A DNA stretch of 64,000 nt from Vibrio atlanticus. GTDB lineage: Bacteria; Pseudomonadota; Gammaproteobacteria; Enterobacterales; Vibrionaceae. The notes beneath the pieces are model-generated. The model had not been told where the DNA came from. It saw only the letters and a list, made by a program, of their open reading frames with translations, and ran no database searches. Shown piece after piece: positions 1 through 10,100 of the stretch. Made by a program: the position numbers and the translations under genes. Each line of letters starts with the position of its first letter. Positions within the stretch are counted from its first letter, which is position 1. The stretch is taken from positions 1,860,001-1,924,000 of the forward strand of contig NZ_AP025460.1 of the NCBI RefSeq assembly GCF_024347315.1, given 5' to 3'.

Positions 1-182
1 GCAAACTTGGTCCTGATGAACTTGAAATAATGCAAACCACAATTGCAGGCTTCGCTCGAGTAATGAACGAAACTACTGATGAAAGACGCTTGGCATATTT
101 AAACACGATTCGTCGCGAGTGGGGACTGGTCATCAGCGAGTTTTTAGAAGAACCATCAGTCGATGACTTGGATGAGTTTTAA
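1..182 (+). CDS. C-terminal fragment of an unidentified protein (cut by window start)
   Basis: An open frame (codons starting at base 3) enters from the left edge and ends with TAA at 180-182. The visible 59 residues end in an acidic tail (SVDDLDEF). I see no diagnostic motif in this fragment and do not assign a family. Its stop overlaps the ATG of the next gene by one base, so the two are probably translationally coupled and functionally linked. The gene's start and most of its body are outside the window. Confidence 0.7.
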   Translation, partial: KLGPDELEIMQTTIAGFARVMNETTDERRLAYLNTIRREWGLVISEFLEEPSVDDLDEF

Positions 183-1108
183 TGTCGGGTTTAATTTCAA
201 ACACAGAACTAACTAAACAATTAGAAGTAATACTTCCAAGTTGTAAAAAATTAACTATCATTTCTGCATTCATGACTCAGCCAGCTACCCGCTGGCTGAG
301 TCTTTTAATCGCAGAAAATAAACCTATTGTTCAGCTAGTCGGTCGTTTCACACCTAATGACTTCGTTAAGGGCTCAAGCGATTTAAACGCGCTACGTGAT
401 TGTATCAAAAATGGTTACCAGGTTAAGGCTCTAGTAAACCTACATGCTAAAATTTATCAAATTGACGAAGACACCATTTTTAATGGGAGTGCAAACTTAA
501 CTGGCAAAGGTTTAGCACTAGTCAATGATAGTAATCTAGAATCATGTAGCCAAGTCACGCCTAGTCCTGAGTCCAGGACTTTTATAAATAAGATTGCTAC
601 ATCCGCAATAGAGATAACTCTTCCTACGCTTGATAAAATGGAAGAATACCTTAAACAATTCCGGGATGAAGATACCGGTGACTCACCCGCTATTTGGCCA
701 GAAGAGATACTTTCTCTCGCGACAGAGTTATTCGTCTCCGATTTCCCATTAGGAAAGCCTGGGGCAAGTGTAAATGAATACACTCTAAACCCATCTCTTC
801 CATTTGCTCAAATTGAACATTCTAAGGATAACGTTGAGATAGCATCTATTATTTTCAAGCAAAGTAAAGCCTATCGATGGTTAAAAGCTCAAGTTAAAGA
901 AAATAAAAGTGGGCGTGACTTGGGCTTTGGTCAAGTATCACGTTTGCTCCACGACGCGCTTTCCGATGATCCTGCACCATATCGTCAAGATGTAAAAAAC
1001 TTGCAAAGTAACTTGTACAGATACGTTGAAATATATTCATTTGATGAAATGGCAATAAAAACCCCAGGAAGAAGGAGTGAAGTTTTAATTTTAAAAGATT
1101 ATAATTAG
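182..1108 (+). CDS. Phospholipase D-like (HKD) protein, putative nuclease
   Basis: This 308-aa protein carries one phospholipase D-type half-site around residues 88-112: HAKIYQ (H-x-K), a following acidic residue, then a GSANLTGKG segment, the usual pattern of PLD-fold nucleases and restriction endonucleases. One HKD motif usually implies a homodimeric active site. The C-terminal half has no domain I recognise. The ATG overlaps the stop of the upstream partial gene by one base, so the two form an operon. The next gene also carries a PLD motif, which suggests a restriction or defence role. The substrate (DNA) is inferred from family and context, not shown. Confidence 0.75.
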   Translation: MSGLISNTELTKQLEVILPSCKKLTIISAFMTQPATRWLSLLIAENKPIVQLVGRFTPNDFVKGSSDLNALRDCIKNGYQVKALVNLHAKIYQIDEDTIFNGSANLTGKGLALVNDSNLESCSQVTPSPESRTFINKIATSAIEITLPTLDKMEEYLKQFRDEDTGDSPAIWPEEILSLATELFVSDFPLGKPGASVNEYTLNPSLPFAQIEHSKDNVEIASIIFKQSKAYRWLKAQVKENKSGRDLGFGQVSRLLHDALSDDPAPYRQDVKNLQSNLYRYVEIYSFDEMAIKTPGRRSEVLILKDYN

Positions 1109-1214
1109 TTGGAAATGTTGAAGCTGTTACTATCTATATTTATTTTTCTAAACTTGGGTAATAAATAATCAGAAAGTGACTATTTAATAATAGAAGAGAA
1201 AATGGAGATAACTA

Positions 1215-3302
1215 GTGACAAAAGTTCCTAAATCTAGTGAGTTATTAGACCACCTACCCCCTGTTTACTTTCCAAATGAAACAAACATTGTAGATGACCT
1301 ATTTCTTCCTGTCGCCAAAACATCTTTTAGCTTTGATTGCCTCTCAGGATACTTCTCATCTAAAGCCTTATCTGAACTAGCGGAGCCACTAGCCTATCTA
1401 TTTGAAAAACCGAGTACTTATGGAAGATTCATTATAAGCCCGAACCTAAGTGAAGAAGATAAAAATGCACTATTGGAAGCTTATTCTTGTGATGAATCAA
1501 TACTTCATTACTTGGTAGATGAAAACAACTTAGATAAAGACGCTATCTCAAAACATACGCTAGAGGTTATGAAGTATTTGATCTCTAAAAAAAGGTTAGA
1601 TATTCGTATTGTACTTATGAAAAAAGGGATGATGCATGCCAAAATCTGGCTTTTTAATACAAGTTGTGGGAAAGTTGCAATTCATGGGTCGGGAAATGCG
1701 ACAAAATCAGGTTTAATGACTAATTTTGAGCAACTTATTTTTAGTAGAGCGTGGGACTCTAATAGTAACAATATAATTATTGACTCCTATCAATTGAGAT
1801 TTTTGGATTTTTGGGATGACAGACGTAACGATTCATACACCTTAAAGTTGAATGACAAAACTGTTTCCAAAATGTTTCATTCAACAAAAATATCTGACAC
1901 GTCAAATGATAATTTCAATAAACTTCTAGATGATCTGAAAGCACATATAGAGGGTGAATATAACATGAAAAAGCTGACAATACCAAAGTGGCTAAACTAC
2001 AGAACTGGAGAGTATAAGCATCAAGGCGAAGCTATTGATGCTTGGTTGGCTAATAATAATGAAGGTATATTATCTATTGCTACAGGAGGAGGAAAAACGT
2101 TAACGTCTCTAGCAGCTGCTTCCTTAGCACTGTCCAAAGAAGGTAAGGCATTAATAGTAATTACAGTTCCCACCAAACCATTAATAAGCCAGTGGGCTAA
2201 AGATGTAACAGGTTTTGGTCTAATTCCTTTAGAAACAACTGGATTATCTAGTAGATCAATAATTAAAGAAATCAAAAGTATCAAAAGAGAACTCAGATAT
2301 TCAGACGAACATAAAGTAGTTATTCTTACACATAGCGCTTTAAAAAATGCTGATATTTCGCAAGAGCTTGGAAAGTTTCAATGCTTAAAGATGTTGATAG
2401 CTGATGAAGCACATAATTTGGGGTCATCTGGTTTTTTATCAAATTTACCCACTTTTTTTGATCTAAGACTTGCTCTTTCCGCAACAATTGAGAGGCAATA
2501 CGACGAAGCTGGTACATTAGAATTAAAGAATTTCTTTGGGGAGGTCGTTTATGATTTTCCCGTTGAAAAAGCAATTGGAAAGTGCTTAGTACCCTTTAAG
2601 TATTTTGTACACAAGGTATATTTGGACAACGACGAAGTAGAGAAGTGGATTGAGTTATCTCAAAAAATTCGACGATTATATGGATTTGGTGATTCAAATT
2701 CTGAAGAAAAGGCAGATCTACTAGCAATAAGAAGAAGAGCTATTTCAGAGAATGCTTCAGAAAAAATATCTAGTTTCCACAACCTATTTAAAGTGCAAAA
2801 ACAAAAAGAATATACTCTGGTCTTTTGTACAGATAAAGACAAAGATCAATTAATATCTATAAATCAAGTCCTGAGAAGCGAAAATGTCCGATATAGACAA
2901 GTGACTTCCGCTGAGACTTGTGACAAAAAATTAACGAGCCAGATTATTGATGACTTCTCTAATAAAGAGCTACAAGTTCTGACATCAAAAAGAGTGTTAG
3001 ATGAAGGCTTCAATATTCCGCCAATTCAAACTGCTTACATAGTATCTAGTAATGGTGTAGAGAGGCAGTGGTTACAAAGGTTAGGCAGAGTATTACGTAA
3101 AAGTGAACAAACAGGGAAAACCGAAGCAATTATCCATGACTTTATAGTTATCCCTCCTAATATTGAGCAAGATAAGTCACTAAGAACCCTGATTAATAAT
3201 GAACTGAAACGAGTTATTCGTTTCAGTGAACTATCAAAGAATGGAAGCGGTGACAATGGTAGTTTGAAAATAATTCAAGAACTAACGGACTTATTGGAGT
3301 AA
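1215..3302 (+). CDS. PLD-domain / superfamily 2 helicase fusion, phosphorothioation-linked restriction protein
   Basis: The 695-aa protein has an N-terminal PLD-like region (HAK at 141-143, HGSGNATKSG at about 157-166) followed by a superfamily 2 helicase: Walker A ATGGGKT at 289-295, DEAH at 397-400, SAT at 422-424, and a motif VI-like QRLGRVLRK near the C terminus. This layout matches proteins annotated as the DNA phosphorothioation system restriction enzyme, which cluster with dnd/ssp genes. I start it at GTG because GGAG at 1204-1207 lies seven bases upstream and the product aligns from there. It heads a tight four-gene operon (spacing 3, 0 and -1 nt). It probably translocates on and cuts unmodified DNA; that activity is inference. 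Confidence 0.8.
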   Translation: MTKVPKSSELLDHLPPVYFPNETNIVDDLFLPVAKTSFSFDCLSGYFSSKALSELAEPLAYLFEKPSTYGRFIISPNLSEEDKNALLEAYSCDESILHYLVDENNLDKDAISKHTLEVMKYLISKKRLDIRIVLMKKGMMHAKIWLFNTSCGKVAIHGSGNATKSGLMTNFEQLIFSRAWDSNSNNIIIDSYQLRFLDFWDDRRNDSYTLKLNDKTVSKMFHSTKISDTSNDNFNKLLDDLKAHIEGEYNMKKLTIPKWLNYRTGEYKHQGEAIDAWLANNNEGILSIATGGGKTLTSLAAASLALSKEGKALIVITVPTKPLISQWAKDVTGFGLIPLETTGLSSRSIIKEIKSIKRELRYSDEHKVVILTHSALKNADISQELGKFQCLKMLIADEAHNLGSSGFLSNLPTFFDLRLALSATIERQYDEAGTLELKNFFGEVVYDFPVEKAIGKCLVPFKYFVHKVYLDNDEVEKWIELSQKIRRLYGFGDSNSEEKADLLAIRRRAISENASEKISSFHNLFKVQKQKEYTLVFCTDKDKDQLISINQVLRSENVRYRQVTSAETCDKKLTSQIIDDFSNKELQVLTSKRVLDEGFNIPPIQTAYIVSSNGVERQWLQRLGRVLRKSEQTGKTEAIIHDFIVIPPNIEQDKSLRTLINNELKRVIRFSELSKNGSGDNGSLKIIQELTDLLE

Positions 3303-3305
3303 TAA

Positions 3306-3521
3306 ATGAGTATTGGCTTTAGACACATGCTTCAACTAATTGAAGCTGAAATAAAAGAAAACGAAATATACGCATCCTCATATGACTTAGACAAATTAAA
3401 GAGCTTATGCTCTCAAGTTTATTTGATTGCTTCATCATCAGATTCTGTCGCACTTGCCAGTCAAAACGAAATTAAAAATAAAATTGACCATGTTTATGAC
3501 CTAGTAAAAAAGGAATTATAG
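3306..3521 (+). CDS. Small protein of the restriction cassette, unknown
   Basis: This is a 71-aa, mostly helical, charged protein with no motif I recognise. It has a good GGAG seven bases before its ATG, starts three bases after the helicase stop, and its own stop directly abuts the ATG of the DndD-like gene, so it is clearly translated as part of the operon. Its place between helicase and SMC-like ATPase suggests a structural or adaptor subunit of the restriction complex. That is inference from position only. Confidence 0.7.
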   Translation: MSIGFRHMLQLIEAEIKENEIYASSYDLDKLKSLCSQVYLIASSSDSVALASQNEIKNKIDHVYDLVKKEL

Positions 3522-5651
3522 ATGAAGCTTATTAGAGCAAAATTCTCTAACTTTAGATTAATGAAGGATGTAGAGCTGAACTTTTCTACGGATGAAACTA
3601 AGAGTCTAACAGTTATAAGAGCTGCAAATGAAACCGGAAAAACAACTACACTTACAGCACTCATATGGGCTTTATATGGCAGCAAAGCTGTAAATAAGAA
3701 AAATGGGCTACATAGCGCTACAGCTCTTAATGATAACGGAGTGGGAGAAGTTGACATCGAAGTCGAAGTCGAGTTTTCAACAGAAGAAGTCGTAGATAAA
3801 AAAGGGAAAGCAAACCTTGAACTGAAGCATTACCGCCTGATACGACGGTGTACCGAAATAGTTAAAGACACCAACTTTCAGAGAGTTAGAGAGAACAAAA
3901 GTTTATTCCTAGTTAAGCCTACAGGTGATGATAGAATTATTGACTCCGAAGTTGATAGTATTATTGAAAAATCAATGCCTAAAAACTTGAAAGACATTTA
4001 TTTCACAGATGGCGATAGTGCTATGTCTTTTATCGAGGCATCAGCTGATCAAAGAGTAAAGCGGAAGAGAGTTCAGGCTGCAATTGAGTCTTTATTATCT
4101 ATGGACACTGTTAAAGATCTCATTTCAAAATTAGAAAAAGTCAGAGCATCTTATGGACGAAGCATTGAAAAAGGTAATTTAGGAGCAGAGCTATCTAAAC
4201 TAAATGAGAAAAGAGATGATTTAGAAGCATTTTTAGAAGGTGAGTCAGAAGAAATCGATGAACTTAGCCAAAATAGAAGTGACCTGAAGTTATCATTAAA
4301 AAAAGTTGATAAACAAATAGAAGAAACTCTTAAATTAGGCGATAGATCGAAGTTACTAAAAGATATTAAAAAACAAGAAAATGAGAAAAAAAGATTAGAC
4401 AGCCTACATCAAAATGCCAAACTTAGATTATCCAAAATTCTCAGCAAGAATCAGGTTGCATCATTTTTGATTGAGAGCAAAGCATTACCTGCCATTGAAA
4501 TCTTACAAAAGCTAAAAAACAACAAGCAGTTACCAAAGCAAAGTATACCTGTATTAGCTGAATTACTAGAGGTTGACAGTTGTTTTTGCGGTTCTGATCT
4601 TTCACCAGAAACAAAAGAAGGACAAGCAAAAAGAGAGTTTATTGAGACCAAAATAAAGCACAGCGAAGCATCTGACAAGCTGAACGCAATAGCTACAGAT
4701 TTATATTATGCTTTGCAAGGAGACCCCATTAAGAAAGGAACTTCTAAGCATTGGCTTAAAGACTATGAAGCCTGTATGGGTGATGAAGCTAACATAGCTA
4801 AGCAGCTGCAAGAAACTCAACGAACTATTGAAGGTTTGGAGGAAGATGTATCAAAAATAAAAGATGATTTTCTTCAAAACTTAAAGAGCCAGCAAAGGCT
4901 TTTATCAAGGCAAATAGAAAGTCTCACTAGTGATATCTCAGGGCGAGAGTATGAGTGTAAGTTTAAGAATAGCCAACTAGCCACCATAAATTCAGAAATT
5001 GATAGCCTTAAGAAAAAGTTGGACAAAAAAGATAACTCTGCTGGTAAATATAAACTGACAGATGATTTAAACAAAATATTTTCCAACGTTTTTCAAGTTA
5101 TCAAGACTAAAGAACTAGAAAAAGTTAGTAATAAAATGAACGAAATTTTTCTCAGTATGATTGGTTCTGACCCAGTGGCTAATCCAAATACGATGATTCA
5201 TAAAGCTGTTCTAACAGAAAAGTTCGATATAAAAGTCTTTGGTGTAAATGGCCATGAACTTGACCCAGACGAAGACTTGAACGGAGCCTCGAGAAGAGCA
5301 ATTACTCTAGCATTTATATTAGCCCTCACCAAAGTTAGTAAAGTAGATGCGGCCAACATCATTGACACCCCTTTAGGAATGATGTCTGGTTACGTAAAGC
5401 GTTCAGTATTAAAGAACCTAGTAAATGAAAGTAAACAGGTCATTTTATTTTTAACTCATTCTGAAATTTCTGGCGTTGAAGATATTATTGATGACTATGC
5501 TGGAGAAATTTATACTTTAACTAACCCGGGACACTACCCTATGCAGTTGGTAAATAAGCCCCATATAGAAGAAGCAGTAGTGCTTAGATGTTCTTGCAGT
5601 CACCGAGATACATGTAAATTATGTGAAAGAAAAATTGGGGATACAGCATAA
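3522..5651 (+). CDS. DndD/SMC-like ATPase of the restriction cassette
   Basis: The 709-aa protein has the Rad50/SMC/DndD plan: an N-terminal Walker A (AANETGKT at 34-41), long charged coiled-coil arms (about residues 210-300 and 440-510), a central CFCG (about 354-357) that may act as a zinc-hook-like hinge, and a C-terminal Walker B region (IIDTPLG, about 612-618). An unusual cysteine-rich tail (CSCSHRDTCKLCERK, about residue 690 onward) looks able to bind a metal. The preceding stop codon touches its ATG and AAGGA lies at the right distance. The likely role is DNA sensing or tethering for the helicase-nuclease. It is not the modification DndD, since the Ssp modification genes form a separate operon. 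Confidence 0.75.
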   Translation: MKLIRAKFSNFRLMKDVELNFSTDETKSLTVIRAANETGKTTTLTALIWALYGSKAVNKKNGLHSATALNDNGVGEVDIEVEVEFSTEEVVDKKGKANLELKHYRLIRRCTEIVKDTNFQRVRENKSLFLVKPTGDDRIIDSEVDSIIEKSMPKNLKDIYFTDGDSAMSFIEASADQRVKRKRVQAAIESLLSMDTVKDLISKLEKVRASYGRSIEKGNLGAELSKLNEKRDDLEAFLEGESEEIDELSQNRSDLKLSLKKVDKQIEETLKLGDRSKLLKDIKKQENEKKRLDSLHQNAKLRLSKILSKNQVASFLIESKALPAIEILQKLKNNKQLPKQSIPVLAELLEVDSCFCGSDLSPETKEGQAKREFIETKIKHSEASDKLNAIATDLYYALQGDPIKKGTSKHWLKDYEACMGDEANIAKQLQETQRTIEGLEEDVSKIKDDFLQNLKSQQRLLSRQIESLTSDISGREYECKFKNSQLATINSEIDSLKKKLDKKDNSAGKYKLTDDLNKIFSNVFQVIKTKELEKVSNKMNEIFLSMIGSDPVANPNTMIHKAVLTEKFDIKVFGVNGHELDPDEDLNGASRRAITLAFILALTKVSKVDAANIIDTPLGMMSGYVKRSVLKNLVNESKQVILFLTHSEISGVEDIIDDYAGEIYTLTNPGHYPMQLVNKPHIEEAVVLRCSCSHRDTCKLCERKIGDTA

Positions 5652-6073
5652 TGGAAAATAACTTTGCAAATTATCAGATAGCCATTCCAACAAAGTACCA
5701 AGAGAAAATTAAAAAGTATTGCAGTACAGGTGGCTCTGGTATTGACACTTTTAACGCACCATTTAAAAGGCAAGTGGATTTTTGGTTCATTGCGCTATGT
5801 ATTTCATTTAAAGAAGGTTTACTTAGAGAAAAAGTCAATGATACTTATAATGCAACCACAGCAGCCATATTAAGTAATGACTCATATAGGGTTCACTTAA
5901 TGTATTTAATTGCATTATCTGACACTAAGGACCAAGAGATACTAACCAATTCTAAGGCCATTTTTGATATTTGTTGTGAATATGCCAATGCTGGAATTCC
6001 ATACTTACTAGAGTTGCTCGACGACCCTGACCAAAAGCCAATTTGGAATATTTTTGATTATTTAGAAGATTAA
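5651..6073 (+). CDS. 140-aa protein closing the restriction cassette, unknown
   Basis: The ATG overlaps the stop of the SMC-like gene by one base (TAATG), so this is a translationally coupled operon member. The N-terminal third contains IPTKYQEKIKKY and later FWFIALCISFKEG, which vaguely recalls the small helical DndE proteins; I give that similarity little weight. The C terminus is acidic and helical. No catalytic motif is visible. It probably forms part of the same complex as the helicase and ATPase and may be one of the SspFGH-type subunits. Comparison with those proteins would settle this. Confidence 0.65.
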   Translation: MENNFANYQIAIPTKYQEKIKKYCSTGGSGIDTFNAPFKRQVDFWFIALCISFKEGLLREKVNDTYNATTAAILSNDSYRVHLMYLIALSDTKDQEILTNSKAIFDICCEYANAGIPYLLELLDDPDQKPIWNIFDYLED

Positions 6074-6104
6074 GTTACTAGAACCTATAAATAATTCAAC
6101 TTTA

Positions 6105-6146
6105 ACATCCCTGTAATGATGCTAATAGCTAACATTATAGGGATGT
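6105..6146. terminator. Large hairpin between convergent operons
   Basis: The segments at 6105-6118 and 6133-6146 are inverted copies (14 bp, one mismatch) around a 14-base loop. The hairpin lies between the stops of the + strand restriction cassette and the minus-strand sspBCD operon. There is no strong T-run on either side, so it may be a weak bidirectional terminator or an mRNA 3'-end stabiliser. Confidence 0.5.
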
Positions 6147-6201
6147 AAGTAGAGCTTGGAAATACCTAGGTTTTCAAGCCCTACTCTTAATTTATATCAT
6201 A

Positions 6202-7101
6202 TTACTTATAACAAGTAATGCATGCCCCACCACCTTCTTCTAGGTCGTACATGGCGTCCATATCTAAAGTGTCTATCAGCATACTTTCATCAACCATAGA
6301 GTGCATACCTAAACGACGTTTACGTTCACGCTCCTTCTTCTTCTCAAAACGAGCTTTTACCTTTTCGTGGTTTTCCTTTATTTGTTTAATACGTTCAGGG
6401 TCCTCCAGCGTTTCCAATGGCTCATTTGGCCCCATCCAGAAAAAGGTTTCACCATTGGCACTTGTTTCAGCACGTTTTTCATAAGATTTAGCTTCTTCAA
6501 AAGCTTCTGGGTGTTCCTCACGCAAACGAACCCATTCAATTTTCCGCTGGAAGAAGCAAAAAGTGCAACCTGAACGAGACCTCCATTCATAATATTTAGG
6601 TAAGCCTAACCCCGCACTATCAAGCATATCTAAAACACCCTGCTTCTTAATACCATCTTCAGCGAAAGGCATTTTAATTGTCAGGTATTTCTGGTTCTCA
6701 TTAGGTCTATAGCCATCACGCCACGGTTCGTCTGCACGAATTCCTACATACGAAATGACTTCATAACCATCTTCGAGATAAGGCTTAATCCATTTTTCAA
6801 ATGGTTCAAGCTTCATTCGAATTGTACACCATCGTTGCTGGCCCGCTGGCAAAAAGTTATTGTGCTGCTCTAACCAGTAGTCAAAGCCTTTCTTATCATT
6901 GATGTGTGAAATTGGTTTACCCAATACAATCTCAAGCTGTTCTAAATACTCATAGACCTCAGGTAGCTCTTTTCCGGTATCAGTAAAGAAATATTCAATA
7001 TCAAGCTCAGGATAGTTCCTAGCCATATATACAGCCAAAGCCGCACTATCCTTACCCCCGGACAATCCAAGGACATGTTTTACTTTTCGTGTTTCAGTCA
7101 T
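6202..7101 (-). CDS. sspD: SspD-like phosphorothioation PAPS-reductase/ATP-pyrophosphatase
   Basis: This protein of about 299 aa belongs to the PAPS reductase / DndC family. The PP-loop SGGKDS is at residues 14-19. Cysteines in QRWC, CTFC and a terminal ACITCYK are candidate iron-sulfur ligands, as in DndC. In the Ssp pathway this enzyme is thought to activate the DNA backbone with ATP so that sulfur from SspA can be inserted. It is the last gene of sspBCD, starting about 15 bases after sspC. I chose ATG at 7101 over a TTG two codons earlier. The family call is strong; the Ssp name rests on gene order and partners. Confidence 0.85.
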   Translation of the reverse strand: MTETRKVKHVLGLSGGKDSAALAVYMARNYPELDIEYFFTDTGKELPEVYEYLEQLEIVLGKPISHINDKKGFDYWLEQHNNFLPAGQQRWCTIRMKLEPFEKWIKPYLEDGYEVISYVGIRADEPWRDGYRPNENQKYLTIKMPFAEDGIKKQGVLDMLDSAGLGLPKYYEWRSRSGCTFCFFQRKIEWVRLREEHPEAFEEAKSYEKRAETSANGETFFWMGPNEPLETLEDPERIKQIKENHEKVKARFEKKKERERKRRLGMHSMVDESMLIDTLDMDAMYDLEEGGGACITCYK

Positions 7102-7115
7102 GAGCAATACTTCTT

Positions 7116-10100
7116 TTAAACTTGAGCTTCTAATGTTTTTTTAAGTAATTTCTGTAGAACATGTACTTTTTCAAACTCATTTAAGTCATTGAGTTTCGCT
7201 TCAATGGCATTTAGTACAGGCTGAATTTTTTCCACTTCTGCAACTCGCACTTCTTTTTTGTATGAAGTTAATTTTCCGTCTTCACCTTCCAGGACCAAAG
7301 AAACGAGCTTAGTCTTGGTTACTTCTGAGTTTTCATTGTTCTGTAATCGTTGAGATTTTACTACACTTAAAAAGTCTTGTGCATAATCACTTATTTTGTT
7401 ATCAGCAGTTCGTAGTATCCCTTCATTCCAATTTTGTTTACCACGACCGACAACAATTTGAATCATACTTTCTAACCATTGCAATAATCCCGTGTTGCTT
7501 TTAGCTAACTCACGCGCAAAGGCTTTTAAACGTAGATCACCGGCGTTTTCTTCAACAAACCTGCACATGTCAACAAGCTCTTCTCCCGCCTCCGGAAAGA
7601 TAACTTTCACTTTATCTTTAATACCACCAAGCATTCGTTCATGCTTTTGTCTCAACACGGAAAAACAGTCAGACAAAATATCTATTTGTTGAGTCAATGT
7701 AGAAACACCTTCAAGATTTAACTCTGAATGTAAGTCTTTGATTAGTAGAGTATGTGGGTCATTTGCTTGTAAGAAAAGATCTCGAATACGCAAGTAAATT
7801 TTGTTCTTTGTAGCATCCTCAGGGACTAGTTCATGTGCATTCTTCACCCACTGAGGAAGGTTATGAATGGTCGTAACCAGCGGAGTAGCGACAGACAAAA
7901 TATCGGTTGTTATCTGTTTATTAGTTTCATTTGAAGCAAAGACAGCTAAGTGTTGAAGCCATTCGCGTTCACTTTTTTCTAGCACTATATACTTTACCGC
8001 TAACTCATCTTGGTTTTTGATTAACTTATGTACATAGTCAAGATCTGGCTGGGCAATGAACGCGAAGCTTCCTGACATATCTTTCTCATAGTAAGCAATA
8101 TTACTCCCCTGAGATTTCAAAAATGCGAGCAAAAATATGGGTATAACGCCCTTAGTCAAACCATACGGTTGAGCTGCCCATAATTCTGCTATTTCAGAAA
8201 GCTTTACTTCTTTGCCGGAAGAATCCTCCAAAAGCTCTAGGCTCTTGATAAATAGCTCGCTTAACTTAGGGTCCAGGTTTTCTGTATGCCAATAACGCTT
8301 ATCCTTCGCTTTGGCATCGTGGATACTTGTATTTTTTAAGCAACTAATATACATCGACTTTTCTGGTGGAAAGCCGTTAATACCTAAGTCTTCTTTCTCT
8401 TCAAACTTTAGCATTGCTTCTAGAAGTTTTTTTAGCGCAGAGACAGCTGTTCCTGAGAGCTTATTCCTATTTACTAATTCATTTTTTATTTCTGGAGAAT
8501 GATCAAATATGTGGTCAGCTGCTAGAGTAGTAACATGGCTTAATGACTCATGGCTATACTCTTCCCCTCTATAGCACCAAGTACTACTTTCAAATGAGTA
8601 CAAAATGGCATTATTCAATGCCAGCTCAGCATTGATGAGCCTACCTTCGTATTCTTTTTGAGCAACCTTGTCATGAGTTAAAATCCGACCTATTTTCTCA
8701 TCTGATTTAATTAGATCTAGGGCATAACACTCTTTAGCCAAAGCGATAATTTCCTCAGCATCATTCGCACGAGCAAGAACAATCCGGTCATTTTTTTGAC
8801 TTGCCTTTTTCAGTTGCTCGCTATCATCTAATACTAGGTAAAACGAAATAAAGGCACCTTCTGACGAAGAACTCGAAGGCCATTTTTCTAGCTCCTCTAG
8901 ATTAGTAACAAGGTTCTGCTCTGCCCAACGCAATGTCCCAGTGGTATGGTAATGACCTTTTGCGATAACCTGACTTTGAAACTTAGCATGCGTAATTGCT
9001 TCTTGAACATCCTTGATTTGCTCTACTTTCTCTTCAATTAAACTAGGAATGTCAAGATCTGAGCCTTCAAACACCATCCATGACGACAGATGTTTTCTAT
9101 AGATGATGCAAGACTTATCCTTAAGCATATTAAGGTACTCGGTCAAGCTTTCTCGTGTATCTACATCTGTACTAGCAAGAAGTAATTCTTCCGTTGCAGT
9201 TAGGTTGGCAGGTTTACCAAATAAAGTGATGAGTGCGATTGTTTTTAATATCTCTGTGGCTATATCCGGTAGACCTTTTTGTCTCGCCTGTCTGATCGCT
9301 TCTGTCGCTGTCGCCCACGCATGGCCATCAGGCGAACTTATAATTGCATGTTCAAGGTTAACCTCAAGATAGTCCCAAAGATCGACTAAGTTATATCGAT
9401 CACTTTTTTCTACTGCTGTTTTCAAGAAAAGTTGAAAGCTATTTTGTTCATGTGAGTTCAAAAAACTAAACGTTGAGCGCTCATTCTGGCTAAATCGACG
9501 CTTAGAAATTGGCCCAAGTAATAAGGCAGAAGTCGGGTGTAATGGTATACAACGATCGAGCCGTTCTTTTAATAGTTTTTTACGCTCTTGCTTATCGTTC
9601 ATAGCCTCCAAAACAGCATTAACATAATGATCATCAGTACATCTTTCACCAGATTCATTTTGTATTGATTGACCAATTAATGCGACCGTTTCATCAGTGG
9701 AAACGTTATAAATAATGTCGTTATAACGACCCTGTATTTTGTTCCACTCTTCTTGAAGTTTACTACCACGTTCTTTTGCATACTCAGAAAATGATTGATG
9801 CAGCAAGCCCATAAAAATGACGGGAGTTTTAGTACGACCTAATACTTCAGCGATATCTTGGAATAAGTGGAGTTCGCCGCGGCTTTTATTGATGTATTCA
9901 AGACTCTTACCCATTTCATCCGCTAGAAGTAGAACACCATCAACTAACTCATGAGCCTCTTCAAATAGAGCCTCCCATATATTGACCAACTCGGATTCAG
10001 TATGAATTGATAATGTACAATATTTTTCATACAGCGTATTTGTTTTATGATGCTCTTTTAATGCCGCTAGTGTAGCGTTCCAAAACGTCTTTACGGGGCT

